The notes under the pieces: generated by a model
Databases searched by the model: none
Seen by the model: only the letters and a program-made list of their open reading frames with translations
Told to the model about the DNA's origin: nothing
Position numbers and translations under genes: made by a program
NCBI RefSeq assembly: GCF_042186555.1
Contig: NC_133334.1
Coordinates: 18,867,018 to 18,931,017, forward strand
DNA length: 64,000 nt
Direction of reading: 5' to 3'
Source: Aquarana catesbeiana
Lineage: Eukaryota; Chordata; Amphibia; Anura; Ranidae
Shown: piece after piece, positions 63,510-64,000 of the stretch
Numbering within the stretch: the first letter of the stretch is position 1
Layout: each line of letters begins with the position of its first letter

Positions 63510-64000
63510 TAATTCGGTCATTCGGATATCGGGCATAAATATGGGAAGTTTTTTTTTTTTTTTTTTTTTTGTTCGTTTTGCTGGATTCTATCATCAGTCA
63601 AAATTCAGTTCCAGCTGAACTGGTCCTCAAATGCGCCCTTAGAAGAAATAAATAAATAAATAAAAATCAATCACATTCATAGCACAGGCTACACAGGCGA
63701 CACATTGCAAACACTCCGGAGAAATGCAATTTTATTTTATTCTTTTCACCCCAGGAACAATACACCGGTTTTATGAGCGCTATTGATTGGAGCATAGCTC
63801 CCTGCCTCTTTGGATATTTCATTTTCACTTAGCCCGTCTTAAATTACTCGAAAGTTGCTCCATTCAGCAAATGCATTCCTATATCTTTCAAATGAGAGAA
63901 CATGTACCGAGGCCCTGGGTCATTACTCATCGGCGGTCTACGCTTTAGTCCGGCCCGGAGTTCCGTGGTAAAGACTCTGAAGATCATTTCCGTCAAGCCG
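63510..64000. other. Low-repeat sequence at the right edge
   Basis: A T-run at 63549-63570 and an (AAAT)n stretch at 63648-63664 are followed by non-repetitive text (CTATTGATTGGAGCATAGC, AGTTGCTCCATTCAGCAAAT, GGTCATTACTCATCGGC) in the style of the other islands. No exon is seen before the window ends. Confidence 0.3.

Overview
The window looks like nuclear DNA of a large-genome amphibian, most likely a true frog (Ranidae). The reasons are an L1, CR1, L2 and Penelope retroelement mix, Tc1, hAT and TTAA-type DNA transposons, and several dispersed repeats that I recognise from memory as common in ranid genomes. I find no host protein-coding exon I can defend. Almost every long reading frame is transposon-derived or a by-product of a tandem array. 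Organism and family names rest on memory and visible motifs, not on a database search. Layout: 1-767 is a dispersed repeat. 768-2953 is a Tc1 element carrying a TTAA miniature element, which itself carries a Penelope-type insertion. 3712-4966 holds a hAT element and a foldback. 5792-6746 is a TTAA-flanked repeat, followed by an AT-rich foldback (6780-7420) and small hAT and TTAA elements (8068-9279). 11575-12735 is a 32-bp minisatellite. 14430-22775 is a mosaic of foldbacks, self-nested hAT miniatures, an snRNA-like repeat family and Tc1 remains. 23986-26286 is a second Tc1 copy holding a nested TA element. 27180-28068 is a Tc1-derived foldback set between microsatellites. 29329-31455 is a TTAA element filled with Tc1, L1 and CR1 pieces. 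33290-34960 is a tandem array of roughly 0.3-0.4-kb units interrupted by a Penelope-type insertion. 35657-41529 is a full-length L1 with both frames open and a perfect 14-bp target duplication. 41654-45411 is a hAT-like element swollen by a 21-bp minisatellite. 47056-50010 is a Penelope-like element with a ~1-kb palindrome, hammerhead-like motifs and a decayed reading frame. 50620-51640 is a G-rich minisatellite. 51640-52520 holds U2-snRNA-like segments and a chain of perfect hairpins. 53750-56166 is a hAT miniature holding an L2 LINE. 57657-59092 is a tandem duplication with large microsatellites. 60856-62034 and 62263-63509 are a TTAA repeat and a TA element with an internal minisatellite. 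How the parts relate: the L1 (35657-41529) is the only element with intact frames and the best candidate for recent activity, although one near-invariant reverse-transcriptase arginine is a cysteine. The Tc1, hAT, TTAA and TA miniatures have clear target duplications but no intact transposase, so they must have been moved by enzymes from elsewhere. Between the repeats lie several low-repeat islands (about 3.2, 5.2, 13.3, 28.6, 35.2, 52.9, 59.4 and 63.7 kb) that read like non-coding regulatory sequence of a gene desert or long intron. This last point is inference only.
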